A stretch of DNA of 54,013 nt from an uncultured Prevotellaceae bacterium (GTDB taxonomy: Bacteria > Bacteroidota > Bacteroidia > Bacteroidales > Bacteroidaceae), in the NCBI GenBank assembly GCA_902762565.1, contig CACWOS010000016.1, positions 1 to 54,013 on the forward strand, read 5' to 3'. Shown in pieces: positions 15,540 to 25,864 of the stretch. The translations under genes were made by a program, and so were the position numbers. The notes beneath the pieces are model-generated. The model did not search any database, was not told the DNA's origin, and saw only the letters and a list, made by a program, of their open reading frames with translations. Every line of letters begins with the position of its first letter. Within the stretch, counting starts at the first letter, position 1.

Positions 15540-18119
15540 TTAGCTGCCAACAGGAAGTTCCAGCCACTTAACGTAGCAGAAGTCCTGACGATGAGGCAGG
15601 TTCTTATTGCAAGGATACATGCGGACAGCACTCTTGTACTGACCAGCCTGCTTGGGCGAATGCTGAACCTCAAAGGTATAGAGATTACCATCCTTCTTCA
15701 CCATCTTCAGCGGTTCAACAGAGAATACGCGCTCGTTACCATCCTTATCAATGGCTACATTGACTTTCTCCAGAGCGACAGCATCGTCAAGGCCCTGTTC
15801 GTTGATAACATAGCGAAGGGTGTACTCTTTACCTGTCTCGTGCAATCCGGAAACAGGAGCTGTAGATTCAGCGCTTACCACGCTGATAGCATCCCAACGC
15901 TCAGCAACAGTCTCCTTCCACAAGGCAATGTCCTTAGCAAGTTGATTGTTATTCTTCGTAAGTTCCTTGAAACGCTTAGCCTGCTTCTCGTAGAACTTTG
16001 AATAATAATCATCCAACTGACGCTTCATCGTGTAGTGAGGAGCAATCTGGGCAATAGAGTTCTTGACAACCTTAATCCATCCCTTAGAGATTCCCTTCTT
16101 ATCCTTATCGTAGTAGAGAGGAACAATCTCGTTCTCAAGCAGGCCGTAGATGGTAGCTGCATCGAGCTGATCCTGATAGCCCTGATTCTGATAAGTACGC
16201 TTCTCAGTAAGAGCCCAACCAGCACCTTCACGATAGCCTTCCAGCCACCAACCGTCCTTGACAGACAGGTTGACAACACCATTCATCTCGGCCTTCTCGC
16301 CAGATGTACCAGAAGCTTCAAGAGGACGTGTCGGTGTATTCATCCAGATATCAACACCCGATACCAAACGACGAGCCAACAGGAAGTCATAGTCCTCAAG
16401 GAAGATAACCTTACCTTGGAACTGAGGCATCTGCGAGATCTCGAAAATCTTCTTGATGAGTCCCTGACCTGCACCATCAGCGGGGTGAGCCTTACCTGCG
16501 AAGAGGAAGATAACAGGACGCTCGGGATTGTTGACAATCTTGTCGAGACGCTCCAAGTCGGTGAACAACAGGTGAGCACGCTTGTAGGTAGCGAAACGAC
16601 GGCAGAAACCGATAACCAACGCATTGGGATTGAAGCGTTCCAGCAACTTCACCACACGTGAGGGATCACCCTGATTCTTCAACCATGTGTCGCGGAACTG
16701 CACCTTGATATAGTCGAACAACTTAGCCTTCAGAGCCTGACGTGTAGCCCATATTTCCTCATCGGGACAGTTATAGATGCCATGCCAGATCTCCTCGTTA
16801 GACTGGTCGCTCATAAACTTCTCGTCGAAGTACTTGGCATATACGGCACGCCACTCAGCAGCAGCCCACGTTGGGAAGTGAACACCATTGGTAACGTAAC
16901 CTACGTGGTTCTCTTCAGGATAGTAACCCTGCCAGATAGGTGCGAACATTTTCTTCGACACCTCGCCATGCAGCCAAGAGACGCCATTTACTTCCTGACA
17001 AGTATTGCAGGCGAAAGTTGACATACAGAACTTCTCACCATGATCGTCTGGATTGGTACGACCCATGCCAATAAACTCATCCCAAGTGATGCCAAGCTTC
17101 TGCGGGTAACTACCCATGTACTTGCCGAACAGACCCTCCTCGAAGTAGTCGTGACCAGCAGGTACAGGTGTATGAACAGTATACAGACCGCTGGCACGAA
17201 CCAGTTCAAGAGCTTGGTTGAATGTCAGACCGTCTTCCTCAATGTAGTCGCACAAACGCTGCAAGTTACAGAGTGCAGCGTGACCCTCATTGCAGTGATA
17301 GATATTCTTCTTGATACCCAGTTTCTTCAACAGCAGCATACCACCAATACCCAGCAATATCTCCTGTTTCAGGCGGTTCTCCCAGTCACCACCATAAAGG
17401 CTGTGAGTAATGGGCTTGTCGAAGTCTGAGTTCATCTCGTTATCAGTATCGAGCAGATAGAGCTTCACACGACCAACGTTGACACGCCAAACGTAAGCAT
17501 GAACCTGATAGTTGGTGTAGGGAACATCAACCACCAGAGGATTACCATCCTTGTCAAGCTGACGCTCAATAGGCAGCGAACCGAAGTTCTGCATATCGTA
17601 ATTGGCAATCTGCTGACCATCCATCGACAATGACTGAGTAAAGTAGCCGAAACGATAGAGGAAACCAACAGCACACATGTCAACATTAGAGTCAGAAGCC
17701 TCCTTGACATAGTCACCAGCCAACATACCAAGACCACCAGAGTAAATCTTCAGTGCTGAATGGATACCATACTCCATACAGAAGTAAGCAACAGAAGGAC
17801 GCTTTGCGTCAGGTTTGACGTCCATGTACTTGCGGAACAATGCATAGACATCCTTAACACGCTTCATGAGTGCTTTATCCTTAACGATCTCTTCCTTACG
17901 AGCAAAGCTAAGACGCTCGAGAAGCATCACAGGATTGTGCTTCACGTCGTGATAGAGTTCAGGATCGAGATCACGGAACAGGTCACGAGCTTCAAAGTTC
18001 CATACCCACCACATGTTATGGGCAATCTCATCCAAGCACTTCAATTCCTCGGGAAGTGTAGACTTTACGGTCAACATCTTCCAAGCGGGGGCATTAGTGT
18101 AATCTGCTTTAATCTTCAT
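15540..18119 (-). CDS. glgP: alpha-glucan (glycogen) phosphorylase
   Basis: Releases glucose 1-phosphate from glycogen. At 859 residues it belongs to the shorter alpha-glucan phosphorylase group (TIGR02094 type, GT35). Visible features are [21 protein letters not shown]-type substrate region, HCNEGHAAL, and the pyridoxal-phosphate site region [13 protein letters not shown] (about residue 605). A C-terminal beta-sandwich-like extension follows the catalytic part (about 730-859). It lies 47 bp downstream of the glycogen synthase gene and both read the same way, so glycogen making and breakdown are co-transcribed. Confidence 0.93.
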   Translation of the reverse strand: MKIKADYTNAPAWKMLTVKSTLPEELKCLDEIAHNMWWVWNFEARDLFRDLDPELYHDVKHNPVMLLERLSFARKEEIVKDKALMKRVKDVYALFRKYMDVKPDAKRPSVAYFCMEYGIHSALKIYSGGLGMLAGDYVKEASDSNVDMCAVGFLYRFGYFTQSLSMDGQQIANYDMQNFGSLPIERQLDKDGNPLVVDVPYTNYQVHAYVWRVNVGRVKLYLLDTDNEMNSDFDKPITHSLYGGDWENRLKQEILLGIGGMLLLKKLGIKKNIYHCNEGHAALCNLQRLCDYIEEDGLTFNQALELVRASGLYTVHTPVPAGHDYFEEGLFGKYMGSYPQKLGITWDEFIGMGRTNPDDHGEKFCMSTFACNTCQEVNGVSWLHGEVSKKMFAPIWQGYYPEENHVGYVTNGVHFPTWAAAEWRAVYAKYFDEKFMSDQSNEEIWHGIYNCPDEEIWATRQALKAKLFDYIKVQFRDTWLKNQGDPSRVVKLLERFNPNALVIGFCRRFATYKRAHLLFTDLERLDKIVNNPERPVIFLFAGKAHPADGAGQGLIKKIFEISQMPQFQGKVIFLEDYDFLLARRLVSGVDIWMNTPTRPLEASGTSGEKAEMNGVVNLSVKDGWWLEGYREGAGWALTEKRTYQNQGYQDQLDAATIYGLLENEIVPLYYDKDKKGISKGWIKVVKNSIAQIAPHYTMKRQLDDYYSKFYEKQAKRFKELTKNNNQLAKDIALWKETVAERWDAISVVSAESTAPVSGLHETGKEYTLRYVINEQGLDDAVALEKVNVAIDKDGNERVFSVEPLKMVKKDGNLYTFEVQHSPKQAGQYKSAVRMYPCNKNLPHRQDFCYVKWLELPVGS

Positions 18120-18166
18120 ATTATTGTTTGTTATGATAAGTTTTTCTTTATTTTTATAATCTCTCT

Positions 18167-19870
18167 TTATGAAGCCCTACGTGCCTCTGCCTTACGCAGA
18201 GCAATATCGTAGGCTTCGTGATAATACTGAATAAACTCGCTCCAAAGGGCTTTCTTCGACAAGGCATCAGCCTTCTTACGACATGCATCAACCTGTTTCT
18301 GCGACATGGCAGAGAATTCTGCTACCGCATCCTTGATAGCATCAGCCACCTCTGAGTAGTTATAGTCTGTGCGATGAATCACCTTCACGCCGTCCTCAAT
18401 TTCGCCAACATGACCGAACTCTTTGTTAGCCCACAGGCCAAAGCCAGCCAAATCAGTTGTGATACAGGGCACCTTGAAAGCCACAGCCTCCAATGGAGTA
18501 TAGCCCCAAGGCTCGTAATAAGAAGGATAGACGCAGAGGTCGTTGCCCAACACAACATCATAATAAGTCATATTAACGATACCATCCTTACCATCCAAAT
18601 AACAGGGCAGGAAGATAACCTTGACATTCTCATCTTTACGGTTGTGCATATCATAGTACTTCATCATGCTGAGCACATTGTCATGACTCATATTATGAAG
18701 CCAATGGGTAATCTGAGGAACATCCAAAGGAGTATCAAAAGATTGCTTGCTGGCCAAGCGCTCCTGCAAATCCTTGCGAGGCTCGCCTACCCAACCAGGC
18801 ACCTCAATGAAAGCGACCACCTTTTTCTTTAAGTCGCGATCGCGCAGCAAACGATTCATGGCTTCGACAAACACATCAATACCCTTATTACGGAACTCAT
18901 AGCGACCTGACGTTGACACAATCAGCGTATCATCATCCAACTGCTCTCCCAACAAGGCATTAGCAACATCAAGCAATCTTTTACGTGCTGCCTTGCGCTT
19001 ACGAGTAAACTGAGCACCCTTAGGCACGAAACTGTCATCAAAACCATTTGGCAATACCACATCTACGGGTTTGTCAAGCAACTCGACACACTCTTTTGCT
19101 GTAATATCACTCACGGTAGTGAAGCAGTCAACATGCATAGCCGTCTGTTTCTCGATAGAGTGTTTCGACTGCATGTTCAGCTCGCCAGCCATCTGATCAC
19201 CATTATAGGCGAAGAGGTAATCGTAGAGAGGTTTCTGGTTACCAGCAATCGAACGACCGATACTGGTAGCATGCGTCGTAAAGACAGTACCAATCTGAGG
19301 CAACTTGTTGTTGATGTATAAGGCACCAAGTCCACACATCCATTCATTGGCATGATAAATCACCTTTGTGCTTTGGTCAAAGGTTTTGCCTTCGACGGCA
19401 TACTTGTAGAAGCTCTCTACTACCAACGCAGCAGCATACGAGAACATAGATGCTTCATCATAGTCGCCATAAGCATGAAGCGAATCCACACTGTAATGCT
19501 CCCACAACCAGCCATAAATCTCGTTCTTCTTTTCAAAGAAAGGTTTGAAGTCAACCAAAACAGCAATAGGTTCGCCAGGTACTGTCCAACGACCTACCCT
19601 TACATGCAGCCCTTGCTCCTTAGCCTCCCATTGCCACTGGGCAAAAAGCGACTTATCCTCTTTGAAATAAGGACTTTCTCCAACGGTTTTGTTGGAATCA
19701 TCATCATTTTCCTTCCAGAAGTCAGGACCAATAAAAATAATCCTGTCCTTCATTTCGTCCTGTAATGTCTTTGCCCGAGAGGATAGGACGGTATAAATAC
19801 CACCGACCTTATTACACACTTCCCAGCTCGATTCAAAGATATAATCAGGCTTTATCATTTCTCTATCCAT
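18167..19870 (-). CDS. GT3-type glycogen synthase
   Basis: A 567-residue glycogen synthase of the GT3 (animal/fungal) type rather than the common bacterial GT5 Glg[21 protein letters not shown] at the N-terminus and [31 protein letters not shown] in the C-terminal Rossmann domain are diagnostic. GT3 enzymes use UDP-glucose; no glgC is seen here, consistent with that donor. Bacterial GT3 synthases occur in Bacteroidota. Translation may start at ATG 19870 or at Met 5. A TATCTTTG element (19893-19900, minus) lies upstream. Confidence 0.9.
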   Translation of the reverse strand: MDREMIKPDYIFESSWEVCNKVGGIYTVLSSRAKTLQDEMKDRIIFIGPDFWKENDDDSNKTVGESPYFKEDKSLFAQWQWEAKEQGLHVRVGRWTVPGEPIAVLVDFKPFFEKKNEIYGWLWEHYSVDSLHAYGDYDEASMFSYAAALVVESFYKYAVEGKTFDQSTKVIYHANEWMCGLGALYINNKLPQIGTVFTTHATSIGRSIAGNQKPLYDYLFAYNGDQMAGELNMQSKHSIEKQTAMHVDCFTTVSDITAKECVELLDKPVDVVLPNGFDDSFVPKGAQFTRKRKAARKRLLDVANALLGEQLDDDTLIVSTSGRYEFRNKGIDVFVEAMNRLLRDRDLKKKVVAFIEVPGWVGEPRKDLQERLASKQSFDTPLDVPQITHWLHNMSHDNVLSMMKYYDMHNRKDENVKVIFLPCYLDGKDGIVNMTYYDVVLGNDLCVYPSYYEPWGYTPLEAVAFKVPCITTDLAGFGLWANKEFGHVGEIEDGVKVIHRTDYNYSEVADAIKDAVAEFSAMSQKQVDACRKKADALSKKALWSEFIQYYHEAYDIALRKAEARRAS

Positions 19871-19892
19871 ATTAATACATGTATTGCGGGGG

Positions 19893-19900
19893 CAAAGATA
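19893..19900 (-). promoter_or_regulatory. -7 element for the glycogen operon
   Basis: CAAAGATA reads TATCTTTG toward the glycogen synthase gene, 22 bp before its start codon. Confidence 0.65.
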
Positions 19901-20019
19901 CTTAAAAAAAATAAAAAACTACTATGTTTTTGAATTTATTTTTTGTTAAAATGCTGTTTTATTGATATAGATTTAGTAACTTTGCGTCGAGAAAAAAGCA
20001 AATCTAACGAAATTTCGAC

Positions 20020-20451
20020 ATGATGATGCATAAAAGAATCATATTCAACATATTACTACTTCTGTTGGTCACCACCGTTGGTGCACAGAAGAAGGAAGAT
20101 GCTTTTCGCGCGTACCTATATAATAATACTTATAATGTCTATCTTCGTATCAACTTCTACAACCAAGATGTGACCGTTCCAGGCCAGGAGTTGTATGGAC
20201 AGTTGCCAGGCTATCTGGGCAAACTGCATAACTCGTTCTGTTGGGTCATAACATCCTGCGAGATCATAGACGAAAACAAAGCCGAATTTCAGTTAATCAA
20301 CGACTTTGGCAGTGAGGACCTGAAAGCTACACTGACACGCGAGAATGATTCCATTTATATATTGAAGCAGGGTGCAGGCAATACCATTAAAGTACCTCAT
20401 CAAGGTAAATGGCAGAAGTTGCCCAAGACACTTGAATTCAAGAGAAAATAA
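20020..20451 (+). CDS. small exported protein of unknown function
   Basis: A 143-residue protein (three in-frame ATGs at 20020, 20023 and 20026) with a clear signal peptide ending at VGAQ. The mature part is beta-rich (VYLRINFYNQDVTVPGQELYGQLPGYLGKLHNSF onward) and basic at the end. I do not recognise the family. A TAACTTTG element at 19977-19984 precedes it. It lies 19 bp before ispE and may share its transcript. Confidence 0.75.
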   Translation: MMMHKRIIFNILLLLLVTTVGAQKKEDAFRAYLYNNTYNVYLRINFYNQDVTVPGQELYGQLPGYLGKLHNSFCWVITSCEIIDENKAEFQLINDFGSEDLKATLTRENDSIYILKQGAGNTIKVPHQGKWQKLPKTLEFKRK

Positions 20452-20470
20452 ATAAAAAGCAAATCGGTAA

Positions 20471-21304
20471 ATGATTACTTTTCCCATAGCAAAAATCAAC
20501 CTGGGTTTGAACGTCGTCGAGAAGCGTCCAGACGGTTACCACAATTTAGAAACCGTATTTTACCCAGTTCCACTAACAGACGCTCTCGAAGTGCAGGTCA
20601 TGGCTGAAGCTTTTCCCTCAGAATATGATTGCGACCTGAAGGTAAGCAATATTACGATTGATGGTGATGAACAACGGAATCTAGTTGTGAGAGCCTATCA
20701 GTTACTGAAAAAAGACTACCCTGACCTACCTCGCATCCATACGCACCTTTGGAAAGGTATTCCCACACAGGCTGGTATGGGTGGCGGTAGCAGCGATTGT
20801 GCCTATATGATGTTATTATTGAACCAACAATTTCAATTAGGTCTTTCCAATGAGCAGCTGATACAATATGCTGCTCAACTAGGCGCCGATTGTGCTTTCT
20901 TCATTCTCTCACGTCCTTGTTATGCCGAAGGAATCGGCGAGAAACTACAACCTATTGACTTGTCGTTAAATGGTTACCATATTGCTGTGGTTCGCCCGGA
21001 TATTCCTGTTCCCACTAAAGAGGCCTTTTCTCGTATCCACCCACACTATCCTGCACAGAACTGTCGTGAAACAGTCATGCAACCCGTTGAGACGTGGCGC
21101 GAAACGCTCATCAACGACTTTGAGGAAAGTGTATTTGCCCTGCATCCTGAGATTGGCGACATCAAGCAACGACTATATGACATGGGCGCCACCTATGCTG
21201 CCATGTCTGGCTCAGGTAGCGCCCTATTTGGACTGTTCAAGGAACGCCCCGACTCACTCAGTCAAGCATTCCCCCATATGTTTACCTTCTGTAGCTCTCT
21301 CTAA
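20471..21304 (+). CDS. ispE: 4-diphosphocytidyl-2-C-methyl-D-erythritol kinase
   Basis: GHMP kinase of the MEP (non-mevalonate) isoprenoid pathway. The N-terminal PIAKINLGLNVVEKRPDGYHNLETVF, the ATP-binding GMGGGSSDCA (about residues 103-112) and the C-terminal GATYAAMSGSGSALFGLF are all in place. The length of 277 is normal. Confidence 0.96.
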   Translation: MITFPIAKINLGLNVVEKRPDGYHNLETVFYPVPLTDALEVQVMAEAFPSEYDCDLKVSNITIDGDEQRNLVVRAYQLLKKDYPDLPRIHTHLWKGIPTQAGMGGGSSDCAYMMLLLNQQFQLGLSNEQLIQYAAQLGADCAFFILSRPCYAEGIGEKLQPIDLSLNGYHIAVVRPDIPVPTKEAFSRIHPHYPAQNCRETVMQPVETWRETLINDFEESVFALHPEIGDIKQRLYDMGATYAAMSGSGSALFGLFKERPDSLSQAFPHMFTFCSSL

Positions 21305-21325
21305 CTTTCTTATCTTTCTGTCTCC

Positions 21326-21925
21326 TTACCCCTCCAAAAGAGCTGATGTACGGACACGTGACAGTGTTTCTGGCGTCATCTGCAGATAGCTGGCAATATA
21401 TACCAATGGAGCTCTCAACACCAGCTGTGGAGAACGTTTTACTAACTTGGCATAACGCTCTTGAGCAGACTCAAAACGTAGCATGTCAGCATGAACTTGC
21501 GAAATGATCAACGATTCTTCCAATATCTTACGGTACAACATCTGGATATTGACATTGCGCACAGCTTCACGTTCCAAGAGATTTTTGGGAAGTCCATATA
21601 AGATGGTTGGCTCTAAGGCCTGAATCTGCTGATGAGACGGCTCTTCTTTAAAGAGACTCTCAATACTCATGACGATGTTATTCTCTGTCGTCATATATTC
21701 AGTCAGTTCCTTCCCATTCTTATAATAGAACTGGCGCACCAATCCTTTGGTAACCCAATAGATACGGTCACAGATATCACCCTCTTTCAGGATGATTTCA
21801 CCTTTCTGGAACTTCATCGGTATCAAGATACTCTCCAGTACATCCAGCTCATCGTGTGTCATCGTGCTGTAGCGTCTGGCCAATTCACGTGCCACGTCTC
21901 TTGTTGTCAGTCCAATTGTTGTCAT
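21326..21925 (-). CDS. Crp/Fnr-family transcriptional regulator
   Basis: A 199-residue regulator: cyclic-nucleotide-type beta-barrel (about 20-125; FQKGEIILKEGDICDRIYWVTKGLVRQFY) and a C-terminal winged helix (about 150-195; PLVYIASYLQMTPETLSRVR). The barrel lacks the RxS phosphate-binding motif of cAMP receptors, and there are no Fnr-type cysteines, so the effector is unknown. It follows lepA in the same direction with a 45-bp gap. Confidence 0.85.
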   Translation of the reverse strand: MTTIGLTTRDVARELARRYSTMTHDELDVLESILIPMKFQKGEIILKEGDICDRIYWVTKGLVRQFYYKNGKELTEYMTTENNIVMSIESLFKEEPSHQQIQALEPTILYGLPKNLLEREAVRNVNIQMLYRKILEESLIISQVHADMLRFESAQERYAKLVKRSPQLVLRAPLVYIASYLQMTPETLSRVRTSALLEG

Positions 21926-21970
21926 AAATAATAATTTGTTATATAGATTTTCAGTTTTAATAAGTTTGTT

Positions 21971-23752
21971 CTAATCAAGTTTCAACACTGCGAGGAAAGC
22001 CTTCTGCGGTACTTCCACATTACCAATCTGTTTCATACGCTTCTTGCCTCGCTTTTGCTTCTCCAACAGTTTGCGTTTACGACTCACGTCACCACCATAG
22101 CACTTGGCAGTCACATCCTTACGCACCTGCTTAATGGTCTCTCGGGCAATAATCTTTGCTCCGATAGCAGCCTGAATAGCAATATCAAACTGCTGTCGAG
22201 GAATCAGTTCTTTCAACTTCTCGCACATGCGGCGTCCGAAAGTAACAGCATTGTCTGCATGAGTCAATGTCGATAGCGCATCCACAGGTTCACCATTCAG
22301 TAGAATATCAAGTTTTACCAACTTAGAAGGACGGAATGAGTCAATATGATAGTCGAATGAGGCATAGCCCTTCGAAATAGACTTCAGTTTATCGTAGAAG
22401 TCTATCACAATCTCACCAAGAGGCAACATAAAGCGCAACTCCACTCGTCCACCGGAGACATATTGCTGGTCTATCAGCTCACCTCGTTTATCCAGACAGA
22501 GCGTCATGATGGGACCAATATAGTCGGCAGCAGTAATGATACTGGCCTTGATATAAGGTTCCTCAATATGGTCTATCATCGTCAGGTCGGGCAGTCCTGA
22601 TGGATTGTGCACCTCTTTCTCCTCATGTTGCTTCGTATAGCACATGTAAGTAACATTAGGCACAGTGGTAATCACATCCATATCAAACTCACGGTCCAGA
22701 CGTTCTTGTACTATCTCCATGTGAAGCAGTCCCAAGAATCCGCAACGGAAACCAAATCCCAAAGCCACAGAGGTTTCAGGCACGAACGTCAGCGATGCAT
22801 CATTCAACTGTAATTTCTCCAGCGAAGCACGCAGATTCTCGTAGTCCGTAGGATCAATCGGATACACACCGGCAAACACCATGGGTTTCACCTCCTGGAA
22901 TCCCTCGATGGCCTTATCACAAGGACGAGCCACATGGGTAATGGTATCACCCACTTTCACTTCCTTGGCATTCTTGATACCACTGATGATATACCCCACT
23001 TCACCCGTATGCATCTCCTTTCGGGGAATCATGTCCATTTTCAGGACACCCACTTCGTCAGCATCATACTCCATACCAGTATTAAAGAACTTCACCTTGT
23101 CGCCAGGACGAATAGAGCCGTTGACAATCTTGAAGTAGGCTATAATACCACGGAACGAGTTGAATACAGAGTCAAAAATCAAAGCTTGCAGCGGAGCATC
23201 CTCTTTACCCACAGGATGCGGAATGCGTTCAACCACAGCATTCAGGATATCCTCGACGCCTTCACCTGTCTTACCACTGGCACGGATAATATCCTCAGGA
23301 TCACAGCCAATCAAGTCCACGATTTCATCCTCTACCTCATCAGGCATAGCCGAAGGCATATCAATCTTGTTGATGACAGGAATAATCTCCAAATCGTTAT
23401 CGATAGCCAGATAAAGGTTCGAGATGGTCTGTGCCTGCACGCCTTGAGTAGCATCTACTACCAACAAAGCGCCTTCACAAGCAGCAATTGAACGAGACAC
23501 TTCATACGAGAAGTCCACGTGTCCCGGGGTATCAATCAAGTTGAGGATATATTTTTCACCCTTATACACATATTCCATTTGGATGGCATGGCTTTTTATC
23601 GTTATACCACGCTCACGCTCCAAATCCATGTCGTCCAACATCTGACCTTCCGTCACCTGAATAGTCTTAGTATATTCCAGCAGACGGTCAGCCAGCGTCG
23701 ACTTTCCATGATCAATATGTGCAATGATGCAAAAGTTTCTTATATGGTCCAT
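21971..23752 (-). CDS. lepA: elongation factor 4
   Basis: Translational GTPase that acts on stalled or back-translocated ribosomes. G1 is AHIDHGKST (residues about 10-18), G2/G3 around RGITIKSHA and DTPGHVDF, G4 NKIDMP. The 593-residue length, and the C-terminal [19 protein letters not shown] region typical of EF4, exclude EF-G and TypA. Confidence 0.97.
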   Translation of the reverse strand: MDHIRNFCIIAHIDHGKSTLADRLLEYTKTIQVTEGQMLDDMDLERERGITIKSHAIQMEYVYKGEKYILNLIDTPGHVDFSYEVSRSIAACEGALLVVDATQGVQAQTISNLYLAIDNDLEIIPVINKIDMPSAMPDEVEDEIVDLIGCDPEDIIRASGKTGEGVEDILNAVVERIPHPVGKEDAPLQALIFDSVFNSFRGIIAYFKIVNGSIRPGDKVKFFNTGMEYDADEVGVLKMDMIPRKEMHTGEVGYIISGIKNAKEVKVGDTITHVARPCDKAIEGFQEVKPMVFAGVYPIDPTDYENLRASLEKLQLNDASLTFVPETSVALGFGFRCGFLGLLHMEIVQERLDREFDMDVITTVPNVTYMCYTKQHEEKEVHNPSGLPDLTMIDHIEEPYIKASIITAADYIGPIMTLCLDKRGELIDQQYVSGGRVELRFMLPLGEIVIDFYDKLKSISKGYASFDYHIDSFRPSKLVKLDILLNGEPVDALSTLTHADNAVTFGRRMCEKLKELIPRQQFDIAIQAAIGAKIIARETIKQVRKDVTAKCYGGDVSRKRKLLEKQKRGKKRMKQIGNVEVPQKAFLAVLKLD

Positions 23753-23778
23753 TTACAATAATTCTTCTTTTTAAGGTG

Positions 23779-23786
23779 CAAAGATA
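23779..23786 (-). promoter_or_regulatory. -7 element for lepA
   Basis: CAAAGATA reads TATCTTTG toward lepA, 27 bp before its start codon; divergent from the ptb promoter. Confidence 0.65.
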
Positions 23787-23835
23787 TGAAAAAAAAACGA
23801 GTCCACCAAATTAAAGTAGAAAAAAGCGGCAATTA

Positions 23836-23867
23836 TTTGGTGGAGTGAATCTTTTTCACTATCTTTG
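23836..23867 (+). promoter_or_regulatory. promoter of ptb-buk
   Basis: TTTG at 23836-23839, 20-bp spacer, TATCTTTG at 23860-23867. The start codon follows 19 bp later. Confidence 0.75.
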
Positions 23868-23885
23868 CATAAAATTAGAATAACT

Positions 23886-24725
23886 ATGAAAACCATCCAG
23901 ACATTCGACGAATTACGCCAACTTGTCAGCACAAACGGCATTCATCGACGTATAGTGGCAGTCAATCCTGAAGACGAAGCCACTTGCCTTACACTTCGAC
24001 AGGCCGAGGAGGAAGGACTGGCAGATATTATCCGGATACACGACGAACTGCCGGAACGAGCTGCAGAAAAGGCCGTAGCCCTGATTAGGCATGGCGATGC
24101 CGATGTATTGATGAAAGGACTGATTGGTACTGATATTCTGTTACGCGCCATTCTAAACAAAGTTTCCGGACTACTACCTGAGGGGCGTGTATTAACTCAC
24201 CTTTCCGTAGCCGAAATACCAACTTACCACAAACTGCTGTTCTTCACCGATGTTGCCGTTATCCCCTATCCCACTCAAAAGCAGCGCATTGAGCAAATAC
24301 ATTATATCTGTCACGTATGCCATCATATGGGCATTCATGAACCACGCATAGCACTCATTCATTGTGCCGAACATGGTGGCAGACAGTTTCCGTTTGTCGA
24401 AGGATATCAAGACATTAAGGACATGGCTTCCGTAGGACATTTCGGACGTTGCGTGATTGATGGTCCGATAGACGTCAAGTCAGCTTGTTCCCAAGAAGCG
24501 CTGAAAGCCAAAGGTCTCAACTCACCACTGAATGGTGAGTCCGACGCACTCATCATGCCGGACATTGAAGCTGGTAACGCTTTCTATAAATCCCTGACAC
24601 TCTTCGCAAAAGCCCGTACAGCCGGCATCTTGTGGGGCACCCAATGCCCCGTCGTAGTCCCCTCGCGTGGCGACAATGCCGAAGCCAAATATAACAGTAT
24701 CATTTTTGCCCTAGCATGCCTATGA
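23886..24725 (+). CDS. ptb: phosphate butyryltransferase-like acyltransferase
   Basis: A 279-residue protein of the phosphate acetyl/butyryltransferase family, which converts acyl-CoA and phosphate to acyl phosphate. Family marks include DVLMKGLIGTDILLRAIL, GRVLTHLSVAEIP, FVEGYQDIKDMASV and the C-terminal SGN-type PSRGDNAEAKYNSIIFALA. ATG 23886 is used; an upstream TTG would start on top of the -7 element. It is coupled to buk by an ATGA overlap, the classic ptb-buk pair for making ATP from butyryl- or branched acyl-CoA. Confidence 0.88.
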   Translation: MKTIQTFDELRQLVSTNGIHRRIVAVNPEDEATCLTLRQAEEEGLADIIRIHDELPERAAEKAVALIRHGDADVLMKGLIGTDILLRAILNKVSGLLPEGRVLTHLSVAEIPTYHKLLFFTDVAVIPYPTQKQRIEQIHYICHVCHHMGIHEPRIALIHCAEHGGRQFPFVEGYQDIKDMASVGHFGRCVIDGPIDVKSACSQEALKAKGLNSPLNGESDALIMPDIEAGNAFYKSLTLFAKARTAGILWGTQCPVVVPSRGDNAEAKYNSIIFALACL

Positions 24726-25822
24726 AGATATTAGTAATCAATCCAGGTTCAACGTCTACCAAAATGGCCGTCTATGAAGACGAGAAACCAGTATTGCTCC
24801 GTAATATTACCCATACCGCCGAAGAACTGGCACCTTTTGATGCCATCACTGAGCAGCAAGACTTTCGTCGCCAATTGGTCATCGATGAATTGCAACGCTC
24901 GGATATCCCTTTGGAATTTGATGCCGTCATTGGACGTGGTGGACTTGTCAAGCCCATTGCAGGAGGTGTCTATGAGATTAACCAACAAATGATCGAAGAC
25001 ACACTTCATGGCTGTGTCATGCATAACCATGCCTGCAATCTCGGCTGCCTAATTGCCCATGAAATCGCTGCTACGATAAACTCTAAACTATCAGCTCTCA
25101 ACTCTCAACTTTCACGCTGTCGAGCCTTCATTGCTGACCCTGGCGTTGTCGACGAGCTATCACCCTTAGCTCGCATCAGTGGCAGTCCGCTCATGCCACG
25201 CATCTGCATCTGGCATGCACTGAACCAGCGAGCCATCGCACGCCGGTTTGCTCGTGGCATCGGCCGAGAATACGAAGACCTGAATCTGATTATCTGTCAT
25301 CTTGGTGGCGGCATCAGTGTGGCAGCCCATGAACACGGAAGTGCCATTGATGCCAACAATGCCCTCGATGGCGAAGGACCGTTTTCCCCAGAACGCGCAG
25401 GATCACTGCCTGCAGCCGACTTAATCCGTTTATGCTACAGTGGCAAATATACTGAGAACCAATTGCTAAAGAGAATTGCAGGACAAGCAGGTCTTACTGC
25501 ACATTTAGGCACCAACAACATGCGCGAAATTCTGCAACGCATCAAGAATGGCGATGAACACGCACAACTTCTAGTCGATGCCATGCTCTATCATACTGCC
25601 AAACGAATCGCTTCTGAGTCTGCCGTCCTATGCGGACAGATTGACGCCATCTTATTAACAGGCGGCATGGCTCACTCAGACTACATCGTCAGCGAGTTGC
25701 GTCGTCGCATAGGTTTTTTGGCTCCTGTCTATATCTTTCCTGGTGAAAACGAAATGGAAGCGCTTGCCTTGAATGCACTAGCAGTGCTTCAGGGCAAGCG
25801 CCAAGCTAAAATCTATGAATAA
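24722..25822 (+). CDS. buk: butyrate kinase-like acyl kinase
   Basis: Transfers phosphate between acyl phosphate and ADP. ATG 24722 forms ATGA with the ptb stop and gives the canonical MKILVINPGSTSTK; ATG 24716 is the alternative. The ASKHA signatures are intact: NLIICHLGGGISVAAH, GEGPFSPERAGSLP, and ILLTGGMAHSDYI. The 366-residue length exceeds typical Buk because of about 10 extra residues around NSKLSALNSQLSRC (about 119-132), encoded by a degenerate heptamer tract. The actual substrate (butyrate, isobutyrate or another acid) cannot be read from the sequence. Confidence 0.88.
   Translation: MKILVINPGSTSTKMAVYEDEKPVLLRNITHTAEELAPFDAITEQQDFRRQLVIDELQRSDIPLEFDAVIGRGGLVKPIAGGVYEINQQMIEDTLHGCVMHNHACNLGCLIAHEIAATINSKLSALNSQLSRCRAFIADPGVVDELSPLARISGSPLMPRICIWHALNQRAIARRFARGIGREYEDLNLIICHLGGGISVAAHEHGSAIDANNALDGEGPFSPERAGSLPAADLIRLCYSGKYTENQLLKRIAGQAGLTAHLGTNNMREILQRIKNGDEHAQLLVDAMLYHTAKRIASESAVLCGQIDAILLTGGMAHSDYIVSELRRRIGFLAPVYIFPGENEMEALALNALAVLQGKRQAKIYE
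25081..25115. repeat. heptamer tract inside buk
   Basis: CTCTAAA, CTATCAG, CTCTCAA, CTCTCAA, CTTTCAC in exact 7-bp steps. The five units total 35 bp and encode an insertion between the conserved IAHEIA and FIADP segments of butyrate kinase. Confidence 0.8.
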
Positions 25823-25864
25823 TGATGACAGAAGAGACTCGTCATCTCTCTGGAATCATCCGTC

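Noticed and set aside
15591-17429. Several plus-strand open frames of 79-208 codons
   Set aside because: All are antisense to glgP.
25824-25846. Terminator between buk and xylB
   Set aside because: Only a 6-bp GATGAC/GTCATC stem without a T run; too weak to call.
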